From positions 53,727,802 through 53,791,801 of the forward strand of contig NC_065537.1 of NCBI RefSeq assembly GCF_932294415.1: 64,000 nt of DNA, written 5' to 3'. Position numbers and translations under genes: made by a program. This DNA is from Quercus robur. Taxonomy: Eukaryota > Streptophyta > Magnoliopsida > Fagales > Fagaceae. Shown here piece by piece: positions 44,001-55,501 of this stretch; positions within the stretch are counted from its first letter, which is position 1; each line of letters begins with the position of its first letter. The notes beneath the pieces were generated by a model. That model worked only from the letters and a program-made list of their open reading frames with translations, was not told the origin of the DNA and searched no databases.

Positions 44001-45519
44001 GGTAGATTCCACATACCTTAGGTAATGCTGCTGGCTCTTCCTCAAGTTTTAAAGACCCAACACCCAGATCTTGTTTGGAGAATTCAGACATCAAACTGAC
44101 ACCCCAAAATTAAACAAGTATTGGTTATCTACTCTACAAAAAGGTAGGTAACCCCAAACATCCAAACCACAAAATATAATCAAGTAAGAAAAAAAATTAT
44201 TAGTATATTACCATCTATTAGTTTCCAAGATTGTGGTTGTTCTTTCTGGAAAATATGACGGAGCATACACAGACATACTCTGCAATTTCTTCTGCTGTCG
44301 CAGTGATGCATCTATGATTTTCTGCAACCAGGAAAACAATCCCAACCCAATAAAAACCAATCATCAAATACACAGAAACAGTCAACCAACCTAATTTTAA
44401 ATTCTCACCATCTAGTAGTTTACTTAGGAAAAAAACACACATAGGGAAACAAAATATTTGTATTAGCCTTGGTTTTAGGAAGCAACTAGGTTCTTAACAT
44501 TTTCAAATAATATAAAAAATATAATTGATTTGATCAGAATCTTCAATTCTTTTTATCTTTTTATCTTTTCCAAAACTACCTCTACAAATAAATTGGTTGA
44601 GCAATATGATAAAAATAAAGGGCAAATTGTATTTTCTCCTTAGCTATAGTACAGTTGCAATATTTCACTAATCTTCTTAACTATTTAGTAATGAACACTT
44701 TATCCCTTGTTGTTGAGATTTCCGTCACATTTAACCAAAAATTCAAATTGCTATTAAAGACGTTTTCTCGAAAAAAAATTTGACTTTTTCTTCAAATTTG
44801 ATGGAAATTCTAAATGCAGGAGATAATGTGCTCATTACCAATACTTAAGGAGGAACATATATTAAACCTAAATAAAAAACAGAGAGCAAATCTAAAAACT
44901 ATACATATATTAAATTTAATTTCAGAGCAATTTTTTTTTTTTTTTTAAATTAACTCCCTTAAAAACTTAAAAGCATCTGTACCCTTTTTCTTCAAAATAT
45001 AAGAATAAATTGAAATTTTTTAAAAACCATTTTCCTCCAATTTTTTTATTTTTTTTCAGCTACCAAACAAACCCTAATTGACCATTTCAAAATTTTGATA
45101 CTTTTTAAAGAAAAAATCCCCAATTTTATGAGCAAAACCCTAATTCAGCAACCGGCCATAGAAAAATTGAAACGCAAAGAGAGAGAGAGAGAGAGGTACT
45201 TTGGCTTTAGGAATGGCGAGGGTTTCATCGCGCAAGCGATCCTTGATAGAGTGGAGCTGAAGCTCCATCCCCTTCAATGCTGCGTCCACCGCTGACAAAT
45301 CCGTTACGCTTGTCGCCGGGTACACTGCAATTTGCAAACAACAACATCAACATCAACATCCATGGATGAAGAGGTGGACGAACCTGATTGGACGAAAAAG
45401 AGAAGAGAAGAGAGAGAGAGACTGTTGCGAGCAATGACGAGGTCTTGAAGCTCGGCAATGCGAGTGTTGAACGAAGACATCAACGACTCCAGAGACGTCC
45501 CTGCTGCTGCTTTCTTCGC

Positions 45520-45525
<6 letters not shown>
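41064..45525 (-). CDS. SKA1: SKA1 homolog (spindle and kinetochore-associated protein 1), nine exons
   Basis: The exons on the minus strand are 45525-45423, 45324-45200, 44321-44212, 44095-44017, 42769-42702, 42569-42464, 42320-42291, 41838-41725 and 41141-41064. Every intron is GT-AG, and the pieces join in frame to 270 codons plus TGA, the length I recall for Arabidopsis SKA1. In animals SKA1 is part of the Ska complex that holds kinetochores to spindle microtubules; the plant role is by homology. The N-terminal half (residues ~1-110) is heptad-like (FNTRIAELQDLVIARN, MELQLHSIKDRLRDET). The C-terminal microtubule-binding domain (~135-268) shows PPLWHITANELDSLSSYMRG, VNAAINDMATYAEAN, and VLRHLGRISETRIGHHRVII at the end. 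I see no disabling change. It stands alone, with its promoter near 45.6 kb. Confidence 0.93.

Positions 45526-45563
<38 letters not shown>
45525..45563 (-). repeat. (GA)n microsatellite in the SKA1 5' leader
   Basis: A (TC)19 run on the plus strand means the SKA1 mRNA would carry (GA)n right up to its ATG. Such leaders are common in plants and mutate in length. Confidence 0.9.
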
Positions 45564-45564
<1 letters not shown>

Positions 45565-45659
45565 AAATTGAATTGAATTATACTGTTTGATTTCTCTGAC
45601 TCTGATCTTTGCTATGCGATTGTGACCCTTTTTTTTTTTAAATCCTGGGAAATGATTCT

Positions 45660-45667
45660 GGCGGGAA
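45660..45667 (-). promoter_or_regulatory. E2F consensus site upstream of SKA1
   Basis: The minus strand reads TTCCCGCC, a canonical E2F/DP core, about 135 bp before the SKA1 ATG. It fits a cell-division gene. Confidence 0.6.
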
Positions 45668-45785
45668 CATTGGTTATGTTTCCCCCAATTTGTTCTTCAA
45701 AGTTCAAACGACGCCGTCTCAAGTGTGCTCGCTGGCCACCTACTACGGCTTGAATTACAAATTTGTACCTAAAAAAAACAATTGG

Positions 45786-45793
45786 AACGGTCA
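45786..45793 (+). promoter_or_regulatory. MSA-like (M-phase activator) motif
   Basis: AACGGTCA matches the core AACGGYYA of the MSA element bound by three-repeat MYBs in G2/M genes. It is about 260 bp upstream of the SKA1 ATG; the flanking bases deviate from the full consensus. Confidence 0.4.
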
Positions 45794-45874
45794 CTAAACT
45801 TTAAAACATTCGTTTTTATTTATAAACTAATTGCTAATCCATGTTATATACACAAGAATCTACCTATTTGTGAG

Positions 45875-46657
45875 TGTAAGGGTAAAATTCCCAAGTCAAA
45901 CAATGGGCCTTGGGCCCCATGCAGAGTCCAGCCACGACCGAGGAGAAAATGGGGCACCAAAAAGACTTCCAGCCCAATCTTGATAAGTCCAAACTTATTT
46001 AAAAAGACGTCCGAGGAGTGTCTCCTCGGACGTACCAAATATGGGCCCAACGTGCACCCTATCCATAATAAGGAATTACTTCAAACGAATATTGGTAGTA
46101 AGGATGAGCCTCACAAAGCTGGGAGAAGGAAGAGAGTATAGGATGTCCAGGGGGAGACCACAACTGCTACATTAAATGCAAGGAAGCTACTTTTCTGGCC
46201 GCATTAATGTGGAGAGGACAGGCGAACAGTGTTACCTTGGCTACTGCAACTCACAGAAAGGTAAGGTGAATGTCCGATGGGACGGGCACTCAAGTGAAGG
46301 TCCAGATGATCAACAAGTGGAAGACTTTTATTACTTTAAGGAGGCTATATAAGAGAAGGGCATCCCCATGAAGAGGGGATCGAAAAAAAAAAGAAAAGAA
46401 AGAGGGAGAGATAGAGAGAGAAAGACTATATCCTTTAATCAAGAACAGAGGTGCACCCATACGTCTCCTCGGACCGAATATCTAGTGGATATAAAGGAAA
46501 TATTCTTACGTTCAATTGCTGCATGGCCTAAAATTAACTAACATTCACTTCGTTAAGGCCTAATTCTGTAACCCGCTCTCTACAAATTCATTGTCTAGGG
46601 TTCTTTGGGCCAGAATCACCTACCTGCTGGGCCTGGGCTCTAAAAACTGACCCTACA
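45875..46657 (+). mobile_element. Solo LTR (783 bp) upstream of SKA1
   Basis: Starts TGTAAGGGTAAAATTCCC and ends AACTGACCCTACA, with a perfect 5-bp duplication GTGAG (45870-45874 and 46658-46662). TATATAAG at 46346-46353 and a T/A-rich region after it suggest plus orientation. The ORF 45782-46141 runs across the left border and shows no domain. There is no internal region, so it is a solo LTR of a different family from the 15.9-kb element. Confidence 0.9.
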
Positions 46658-46662
46658 GTGAG

Positions 46663-47043
46663 GTAAACTAAAATAATTCTATAAAATCTTAAATTAATTA
46701 AGAAACTACACTATTGCATAATTTGCTCTTGTATGATTTCAATTTGTGTTACAATTTAATGAAGAAACTATTACTTGAATATGCAATGGCTTATAAAAAA
46801 TCTGTCAGATAGTTTCATATACTGCAAAAACATAACTTAAAAATTCAGATATTAAAACTTTTAAAAGACCAAAAAATATTAAAGAATCAGATGATTCACT
46901 ATTTAAAAATTATTGAAACAAAATAAAATATATATGATTAAACAATAGAGAAATATAAGAGAAATATGGGTTACATTCAAAATAATAATTTATAGCTATA
47001 ACTATTAAAAGAAATCAAAAGATTCAGAGCCTAAAAATTATAG
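46663..47043. other. AT-rich intergenic stretch
   Basis: No gene or element border is recognised. Confidence 0.4.
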
Positions 47044-47052
47044 ATAATATAT

Positions 47053-47449
47053 GGGTTGGGTTCAAGTTACACTTGATGTAACTCTAAGTAATATTACACT
47101 ACCCAATAACTTGTTATAGAATTCATATTTTGAAAATCCCACCATTGAATTACATGTTCTATATGTACTTAATATTTATGCCAATTTTTAAGCCAATTGG
47201 ATGTTATTTACTATTCAATCCGTAAACTCATTTTTTATGCATTATTTTAAACTACAAAAACTTGAATTTAAATAATTGATTGATAACATGACTATTAATC
47301 TTTGAACACCTTAAAATTTTGCAAGCATGGAGAATATACAGAGATAATGTAATATAATGGTGAATTTGTCAAAATTTACATCCAATTAAAAAATATTGAG
47401 TGGTGTAATATTACTTAGAGTTACATCAGGTATAACTTAAACCCAACCC
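47053..47449. mobile_element. Mutator-type MITE with ~60-bp TIRs
   Basis: GGGTTGGGTTCAAGTTACAC at the left and, inverted, GGGTTGGGTTTAAGTTATAC at the right continue together through GATGTAACTCTAAGTAATAT. The 9-bp duplication ATAATATAT lies on both sides (47044-47052 and 47450-47458), although in AT-rich DNA. It is noncoding. Confidence 0.85.
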
Positions 47450-47451
47450 AT

Positions 47452-47452
47452 A

Positions 47453-47509
<57 letters not shown>
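47452..47509. repeat. (AT)n(GT)n compound microsatellite
   Basis: AT repeats to 47478 pass directly into about 15 GT repeats ending at 47509. Confidence 0.95.
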
Positions 47510-47510
<1 letters not shown>

Positions 47511-48430
47511 CTACACAAATTAGATGTTAAAACTTCCAAAATGCCAAAAAAGATATATAATTAAAGAAAAAGTTATTGAAATAATTCAAAAAATATATGA
47601 CTATTTAAAAGAGAAATATAAGAAAAAGAAAAAAGTACATGAACCCAAAGCAATAAGTTTTAAATTTTAATGGGTCTAAATTTTAAACGAACCTTATCAA
47701 CATGTGACCCACACTAAAAAATGTTGAGTAGGAGTCCACGTTGAAATAATGAATGTCATACCTCCTCTTAATATATCATATATAAGCTTTCTGCCCAAGG
47801 AATTAACATACTTTCATATCGTGAGGTGAAGTAAAAACATATACAGTAGCAGCAATCTTAAATTTCAATATTTGCAAACTTTTTTATTTTGTAAAAAATG
47901 GCTAAAGAGAGTTTGGTGGTTCATGTACGAAAATTACTTTTTAAAAAATACATGAAAAACCATAATTTTTTTCTTTTTTAACAAAGTAGAGGAAAAGAAA
48001 ATAACAGAAGAAGAGCTCATACTCTACTCGGCTTTATAAAAAATAATTTGGGGTTTGCACTGCTTTTATAGTGTTCATGATTAACCTAGCAAATTTGAAG
48101 ATAAATTATTAACGTTTGAGATTGAGTTTAAGTTGAATTTGTTAAAGAGATAGAGTTTCACTAATTGTTAAGTTTGGACTAAACAAAAATAATTATGTTT
48201 TAAAAAAATGATAATGATGAGTTTGAGTTTAAGTTGGACTTGTTAGAGAGATAGATTTTAACTTCTTGTTAAGTTTGGACTAACCAAAAATAATTTTATT
48301 TAAAAAAAAATTGATAATGATATGACAAGCTTTAGAGAGGTTAATAAAAAGTCAAAAACTTCGATTATATATATATCGATTATTGAAATTTTTTTTTTTG
48401 CCCTTTATTATTGAAAATGTTTCATTTTAT
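47510..48430. other. AT-rich intergenic stretch
   Basis: A ~120-bp segment is duplicated in tandem: TTAAGTTGAATTTGTTAAAGAGATAGAG near 48130 recurs as TTAAGTTGGACTTGTTAGAGAGATAGA near 48231, each followed by GTTAAGTTTGGACTAA. No gene is seen. Confidence 0.55.
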
Positions 48431-48912
48431 GTCTTTAAACTTTGTAAATAATTTGTTTTTTGTCCCTAAACTATTGAAGAAAAAAAAGCTTTTTTCGTCC
48501 ATATTTTTGTCTATAAACTATTGAAAAAATATTTATAAATTTTAAGGATGAAAAATTAAAATTTTAAAATTTAGGGATGAAAAATAAACTTTTGATAAAG
48601 TTTAAGAAGCAAAATAGTATTTTATCCAATAAAGAAGTAAGGGATACGACTAAAATGGAGTAGATAAACAAATTGACTAAGAAGACATAGGTTATGTTAA
48701 AATTGGTAAGATGAAATAGTTTTAGTTTCCTATTGAGTATGGTTAAGTCGAATGATAGAAAACATATATAGATTCTTTTTGTTAGGTTGAAAAAAAAAAT
48801 GACATAATAGAAAATGATAGTTGTATGAATTTACTATTATTTCCCTATTACATAAAAACTATTTTGATTAATACTATACTAACCTTATCACATGCGTTAC
48901 ATGTATGCTAAG

Positions 48913-50069
48913 CATGGTTGTCAAAATCGTGATCTGGATCGTAGGATCATACAATTTTACGATCTCACCTCACCAAAACGTTTAGGATCACACTAGGATC
49001 ATAAAAATAGTAAGATCGTGTAAGAACGTATAGGAATGTAGGATCATATGGGATCCTATCGATCCTACCAAAAACATAAATTTTTGGTTTTTTTTTTTTT
49101 TATGAAATAAATTTTTTGTTTTGATGAAGATTTAAGGGTTTTTATTTTTTCATGTTGTGATGGTATGATTTTTTTTTTTTTTTAATTTTATAAAATTATG
49201 TTTACCTAAGCAAATGTTTTTTAGTTTCTAGTTCACTTGTAATCAAAATGAAGGAATGTTTCATCATTTCTAAATGAAGAATCTGATGTTGGCTTTGCTG
49301 CTTTTTAAGCTATAATTTTGTTAAATTTGTTTGATCAATATACTAATTTGTGTTCTAATATTACTAAAATATTTTTTTATATATAATTTTATCAGTTATG
49401 CTTGTATTTGTATATTGATTGATTATTTTTTTGAGCATGCTCTTTAATTGTTGCTGAGTGGTATAACTTGAATAGTTGAGTGTAAAATTGTATCTTGATG
49501 TTTTTTGTAGCTCTAGTATACAAATATATAATGTCTACGTAGATGATGAAATGGATGATGATGATTAGGAATTTAGGACAGTGGTTATAAGAATCTTAAA
49601 ATGAGAATAATTAAATGTTCACTCCACCTTAATATTCATCTTGCTTTTGGATTTCATATTGTAGTTAGCTAGTTGTCATTTACTAACTTATTTTAGATTC
49701 AAACTTGGAACTTAGAACTTGGAAAATATTTTCCATATGTTTAGATAAATATTTTGGTATTTGGTTGCTAATTAAACATTTATTGAACTTTTTAGATACA
49801 TTGGGTCAAAACTTTAATATATTTGTTTCGTTAGTATAGACTTAGCAATGTATGACATACAAATTACATCATATAATGCAAATCTTAGTTTTTTTTATGG
49901 ATGAATTTATAATTTCCGTGATTATTCAATATACAAAGTTATTATCAATGTGTTTTTTATTTTAAATATGAAAATATGTAGGATCTTACGATTCACGATC
50001 CGATTCTATAATCTATGATCCCGCCTACCTTCAACGATCCTACTTAGGATCCCGATTTTGATAACCTTG
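48913..50069. mobile_element. hAT-like non-autonomous element inside copy A
   Basis: The ends CATGGTTGTCAAAATCGTGATC and, inverted, CAAGGTTATCAAAATCGGGATC are imperfect inverted repeats. The flanks ATGCTAAG (48905-48912) and ATCCTAAA (50070-50077) could be a decayed 8-bp duplication. Copies B and C have no insert at this position (ATGCTCAAAGC), which confirms the borders. GGATC-type motifs are clustered near both ends. No transposase domain is recognisable. Confidence 0.75.
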
Positions 50070-51074
50070 ATCCTAAAAGCTTTCTTTATTTTTTATAATG
50101 TAAACTTTTTTAGTTCATTTGAGGTTTATATATTTATTCAAAGAGATTTATGTGTTTGCTAATCCTCAAAATAGTTATGAGTGTAATAAAACCTTGAACA
50201 AAAAGTTTGGGTTTGTTTTCTTTTTGGTCTTTTACGTGTCAAAAATTTCAATTTAGCCTTCCTTTTTGATGAAATTTTATGTTTTACCATTCATGAAAGT
50301 AAATACCTTGAAACATAAAGGGGCTAAATGAACACAACCTAAATTTAAAGGATAAAAGTATGCTTTAGTAAAAAAATATGTACATACATAAATAGTGTAT
50401 GTAGCATACAATTTGAGGAGGAAATCGAAAATGACTATTTGCCTAAATGTATATACCATCATTAAAAGCTCAAAAAATAAAGATTTGGAGAAATGGGTCA
50501 TGGGCAATGGTGATTTTTTTTTTTTTTTTTTTAAATTCAATAGTTGCAACAAGGAGGGAGGATTTGAATCCTGAATGTCTCCGTTGAAAACATTAGGAGG
50601 TGTCAACCCATTTAGCTATAATGCTTTTGGGATAGTAATTAGATTAGATAAAGTTAAAACAAAATCAATAAATATAAGATTTTTATTTAATATATATATA
50701 TATATATATTTATATAAAAGAATTAATAACAATTTCAGAGGCAGTGACTAACTTGTTACCTCAAGAGAGGCTGATATAATTTACTCAAAGACCTTTTAAA
50801 TTGTTCTTGTCTTTACTCGATTCTATGGTACGGCAAACACTCTTATTCTGTTATTCACGGGCTTCATACAAACTATTTTTTTTGTTAATAATTATACTTT
50901 CTCATATTCTTGCGGTGCCAAATGATTATGGTTTTTAAATATTAAAAAAGAAAATCACGCTGAGGAAGTAGGCACTTTCTTTAATAGCCACTAGTGTGTT
51001 TTTTTTTTTTTTTAATCCCAATAACATAATTAAATCTGTGATAGGATAAGTGTTGAAAAGTTGTCATGGTAAGG

Positions 51075-51105
<31 letters not shown>

Positions 51106-51415
51106 GCAATCAATAATTACTTAGAATTTAAAACATTTTAAGGAAAGACGACACAAGTTATACTACAACAATATATTTAAGCAATATTTGACAAATTATA
51201 GAAATAAAAACAATCAAAATAATTAGAATTTAAAACATACATATTATTTGGTTCGAGGGTCGATAATTAACATAATTAAACTAGATGTCATGCCTTATGT
51301 ACGTAAACATATGTTAACCAAGAAACTAACAAAATTTAAAACCCCTTTGAGTGAAGTTTGTAGTGTACTTTTGTGTTAGAACATCTTTCTCCCGTTTATA
51401 TATGTGTGTGTTTGT

Positions 51416-51419
<4 letters not shown>

Positions 51420-51452
<33 letters not shown>

Positions 51453-51473
51453 AACAACAACAACAACAACAAT
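51420..51473. repeat. A-run followed by (CAA)n
   Basis: About 32 consecutive A are followed by seven CAA units, present only in copy A. The exact length is likely to be uncertain in any assembly. Confidence 0.9.
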
Positions 51474-51687
51474 AAAATTTTACAAAAAAAAAGAAAAAAA
51501 GATCTAGGGTGTCTTTTTGTTTTTGGTGCTATATAAATCCATGCAAAATAATCAAAATACAGAAGAATCTTCCAAACTTGGGAACATAGCTTATTTAATT
51601 ATTCTCCTAGTTGCACCGCCAATGTGCCCACGAGGGTCTCATCAATCATTTTATTCCCTAAACTCTAAAGAAACCAGAGTCTCCATC

Positions 51688-51695
51688 TATATAAA
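51688..51695 (+). promoter_or_regulatory. TATA box of the eight-cysteine gene at 51781
   Basis: TATATAAA lies 86 bp before the ATG, giving an expected transcript start near 51720. Confidence 0.8.
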
Positions 51696-51780
51696 CCCTA
51701 ACCCATTTCACCATACCTCCACCACCACTCCAAACCCATCCTTAATTACAAACATATAGCCTTGGCAAGTGTGTCTAAAA

Positions 51781-52200
51781 ATGGCTTCCAAGGCTATTGC
51801 AACCATGGCTTTTCTACTCTCTCTCAACCTTCTCTTTTTCACAATGGTCACTTCAACTAATGTCGCTTGCCCACCACCATTAAAGACTCCAAAACACACT
51901 CCACAACACTCACAACCCAACCTTCCTACTAATAAGCCAGCCACTTGCCCCAAGGACACCCTTAAGCTAGGGGTGTGTGCTAACTTGTTGAATGACTTGG
52001 TGCACCTTGTTGTGGGAACCCCACCAAAGACCCCTTGCTGCAGCCTCATCCAAGGTCTTGTTGATCTTGAGGCTGCTGTTTGTCTTTGCACTGCTATCAA
52101 GGCCAATGTTCTAGGCATCAATCTTAATGTCCCCCTCTCATTGAGCTTGCTATTGAATTATTGTGGAAAGAATGTACCAAAAGGCTTCCAATGTGCCTAA
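51781..52200 (+). CDS. Secreted eight-cysteine (14-kDa proline-rich) protein
   Basis: A single exon encodes 139 residues. A clear signal peptide (residues 1-~26, MASKAIATMAFLLSLNLLFF) is followed by a ~28-residue Pro/Thr/His linker (PPPLKTPKHT onward) and the eight-cysteine domain: Cys56, 66, 86-87, 101, 103, 128 and 138 (C-X9-C-X19-CC-X13-CXC-X24-C-X9-C). LEAAVCLCTAIKANVLGI is identical to the paralog at 7550. The family (pEARLI1/HyPRP type) is secreted to the cell wall, where the linker can interact with wall polymers and the domain has an LTP-like fold. I chose the ATG at 51781 (AAAATGG); no in-frame ATG upstream is needed. A TATA box is at 51688 and an AATAAA at 52365-52370. Intact. Confidence 0.94.
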   Translation: MASKAIATMAFLLSLNLLFFTMVTSTNVACPPPLKTPKHTPQHSQPNLPTNKPATCPKDTLKLGVCANLLNDLVHLVVGTPPKTPCCSLIQGLVDLEAAVCLCTAIKANVLGINLNVPLSLSLLLNYCGKNVPKGFQCA

Positions 52201-52364
52201 TGGTGCTAAGCTAAATCTCTCATTTTTCTACCAAGTTTCATGTTATCTAATTATTTTCACTACATCCTTTGTTGATGGGGTCTGGTTTGATTTGATATCA
52301 ATCCCATTTTGGTTGTCAATTGGTTTGTTGGAAGGTCTTCTCAACCGGCTATTCTTTGGGAAAT

Positions 52365-52370
52365 AATAAA
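52365..52370 (+). terminator. Poly(A) signal of the eight-cysteine gene
   Basis: AATAAA lies about 165 bp after the stop codon, followed by a T-rich stretch. Confidence 0.5.
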
Positions 52371-52632
52371 ATGTGTTTTTTTTTTCCTTTCTTTCTTTCT
52401 GGATGATGCAAAATATCTTCTCTTGATGAATATGGAGCTTTGATGTGAATTATTTTTCATTATTTATTGTATTCTACATTCATGAATTATGTCTTTAGTT
52501 TAATGGATTTTGACTAGACTGACAGGTAACATGAATGATACTTGATTATCATCATTCCTTAGTGGAGACAAAATTAATATTATAATCCCTTAAATTTTTC
52601 CCTATTGCTAGTTTGTTACTCCTTTTGAAAAT

Positions 52633-52783
52633 GAAAAGTGCCACGTTCATAATATTTTTGCAACATTTTCACATCAAATCCTATACAGTAAGTTGTTACT
52701 GGTTCCAATTTAAATTCACCACTGAAATTATTTTTTTACCATTTAAGATTTATTATGAAAATATTGGAGACATAACATTTCTC
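52633..52783. mobile_element. Mutator-type MITE, copy 2
   Basis: GAAAAGTGCCACGTTCATAAT to ATAACATTTCTC matches the 27070-27243 element along its length. The flanks TTTGAAAAT (52624-52632) and TTTGAGAAT (52784-52792) are an 8-of-9 duplication. It lies ~270 bp after the poly(A) signal of the neighbouring gene. Confidence 0.75.
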
Positions 52784-52792
52784 TTTGAGAAT

Positions 52793-53744
52793 ACATGTCA
52801 ATTCACACGTGAGTTTTTTCATTTTATTGTTTGAATGACTAGCCGCAGGAAGAGGGATTTTCAAACTACAAGAGCTATTTGTCAAGAAAATTAATCAAAT
52901 GAAATTGGTCCCAGCAAGACTCTGATCGTTTGGAATGATTCTTGAGAGCATACAGCAACAATTCTACCGGTACATTTTGAATGTGAGAATTAATGAGTTT
53001 CCTAGAGAAATATGAAAAACAATTGCCTAATTTTGATTAGAATGACTTGCCTGGATCCAAGTACTATGTGACAATAATTTGTCAATATGAGGTTAAATTA
53101 GATGGTGCATTACACCATTTAATTTATCTTTGGTCTCTAATAATTTAGTTGTACACATGCAAATTTAGGATTGGACATTAAATCTGATATGAAAATTTAT
53201 AATTGGTTTAATTAATCTCTATTATTTTTATTTTTTTATAAATGCCTTCTCCAGATGTGATCTCATCCACTATTTTGAGGGTAAAAAATAGGCAAATCTC
53301 GACAATTTTATGCTTTTATATAATTATTTTTCAGCACCTTCATACTCTCCATGTTTTTCTTTAATTACCGCATAATATTGTGACAACTCAATTCGCAAAG
53401 AGGATTATACAAGGTTGATAAACCAAGTAGGGATTGTTGAGAATCTAAACTTCAAAGAGTTTTAACCACCATGATATTATCATATATGAACTCCAAAACC
53501 AGGTAACATTAAGAGTTAATAATTTATTTCCAACTTAATCAAATGTTTGGAATCCAATTTTGAATCCAATCCTAATGGTCATGCCTCTTTATTTATTTAT
53601 TTATTTTTTCATGCCTTGGGTCTGACTGTCTTCAAGACTTCACCTTTTATTTATAACTAGTTACTAACTCGTGCAATACAGAGGAAAGTTCCAAAAATGA
53701 AATATATATATGATTATCCTAAATTGTTTTTTTTTTTTTTTTAA
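52793..53744. other. AT-rich intergenic stretch
   Basis: No gene or clear repeat is recognised apart from a (TTTA)n run near 53589-53606. Confidence 0.4.
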
Positions 53745-54115
53745 TAAAAATTTCAAAAGCGGTAGAACTTTATTGATAATAATCCAAGTGTACAATAGAG
53801 AGGAGAAAAGATGACTTTCCCTCAACCCAAGCTAAGGGTTCCCTTAACTCCTTATCAATATTAGCTAACATGTACGTTGACTTATTACATAGTCTAGAAA
53901 CTGTCCTATAGGATATATGTCTTGCTTACTACAACATGAATATGTTCTAACACATTAGAAATCTCCTTCAAGCATGGTTCCTGCAACCTAATTGATGCCA
54001 GCAACTGTGAGTTAGCAAACTCCGCAATCCAATCCTTGATGCACAATTTGTGACAAGAGTGCAATGCTCCTAACAGAGCGTGGCAGTCATCCACAATGGG
54101 TTTCTTTGGCATGGA
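53745..54115 (-). pseudogene. 3' end of a LINE-like element (RNase H-type relic)
   Basis: A T run at 53728-53743 (an A tail on the minus strand) is followed by a minus-strand frame (54112-53906) reading DCHALLGALHSCHKL and later LCNKSTYMLANIDKELREPL in another stretch. This resembles the C-terminal RNase H-like region seen at the ends of plant LINE ORF2, where a DC-LV-AL block is followed by an AN-R-AD-LA block. No other domain adjoins it, so it is a strongly 5'-truncated copy. Similarity is weak. Confidence 0.4.
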
Positions 54116-55500
54116 ATTAATTTAGTATGGACTGTAATAGGAAAACTATGACTATCTCTAAAAATAATGCCCAAACCAGTATAATTGGTGGCTTTGAAAA
54201 AAAGACCAGTGCCATGTCTAGTTTGAGATGAGAAGAAATAGGAGCAGCAGTTGTTGGGTCACTTTTTTGTACCTAAATACTTAATGGTCATAAATTGAAA
54301 TTTTCATATTTAATAATAAAAATAAATAAATAAATAACTGAAATTGTATAAAAAATATTCCTTATTTTTGACAATTGGGGGGAAAAAAGGCACATGATTA
54401 ACTACAACTAAGAAACTCTAACTTATGATTTACTTGGCTGACGTGTTCATAAAATTGTCCAGGTCCTTTGCATTGAGATAGCATCCATGAGTTTTAGAGC
54501 AAACATCATCTAAAATCTCATTTGCAATGTTATATTAAGCTGCAAAAGAAGGATAAATGGAAGAAAAGAAATTAGATTTGTTAATTTGATGGACCCAACT
54601 TACAAAAGCTAGCAACCTTTCAGAAGCTCATCAATATAGAAATATTAGCACTAATGGTTGAATTTATGGACAATAATGGTTTTGGGGAACTAAGATGTGA
54701 AAGGCCAGTTGAAATAATTTATCATATAACTAAATAAGGTTCAAGGATTGAAAGGACCAAAGAGGACATTACCTGTACACTAAGGATTGGAAGTAGAATA
54801 TGCACAATCATACCAGATAGTGGATTTGATCGAAAGGCATGCAAAATACTTGAGGTCAACCACACATCCAATTTCTATTAAAAATCTCAACTACATTTTA
54901 CATGAAATTCACCTCTTGGGATTCAATTGAATTAAAAGTATCCAAAACACCAAAAATTCTACAAAATCCTATTAAGTAGAGAGACTTTCAAAGGATGTTA
55001 CAAACCCCAAGAAATTGCATGTTGGAGATGGTGAATTTTAATTAAAAAATGTATGATATAGTTGGAACATTTTGAATAGTGAGTTTCATGATTTTATCTT
55101 CTCATATACTTGGTTCAACCACAAAAATATTGCCTTACATGTGTAGGCGGGGATGCGATGTTTACCTTTATTGATTAAGGAAAGATGTCAACACTAAATC
55201 ACCCAAATCTTGAAAGACAATTAAGACTCTAGTAGTAAAAAGAATTTATTGGCACCATCACAATCCTCAAAAGTAGCAATATAGAAAGAGTTTCTCTATT
55301 CCTATTCCAAAAAAGTAATCTTTAAGGCACAGAGCTCCACTCCATGGTTAGAAACTCCATGTATAAGCCTGCTATTGGATATAAGTATCAAAAGCAACAA
55401 AATTTTTTAAAGAGAAGTGGGCCTGAGTCCATTTAGCAGAAGGCCATGCTTGGGACGACCACAATTGAGATGAGTTGGATTATGTGATTTTTTGAAAAAA
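54116..55500. other. Intergenic stretch, no gene recognised
   Basis: AT-rich sequence without long frames or recognisable repeats. Confidence 0.4.
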
Positions 55501-55501
55501 G

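Larger units (their letters stand above)
48430..51535. repeat. Segmental duplication, copy A
   Basis: It shares long collinear stretches with 56765-63225 and 63231-64000. Examples are GACATAGGTTATGTTAAAATTGG (48686, 56994), TTATTCTGTTATTCACGGGC (50844, 62409), and TTTTTGTTTTTGGTGCTA (~51513, ~63205). It is interrupted by the hAT-like element 48913-50069, and its 3' end leads directly into the promoter of the eight-cysteine gene at 51781. It is noncoding. Confidence 0.85.

Noticed and set aside
43879-44094. 71-codon ORF as a separate small gene
   Set aside because: Its first 26 codons are SKA1 exon 4 and the rest reads into intron after the donor at 44016.
45782-46141. 119-codon ORF upstream of SKA1
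   Set aside because: It crosses the left border of the solo LTR at 45875, so it cannot be an ancestral gene.
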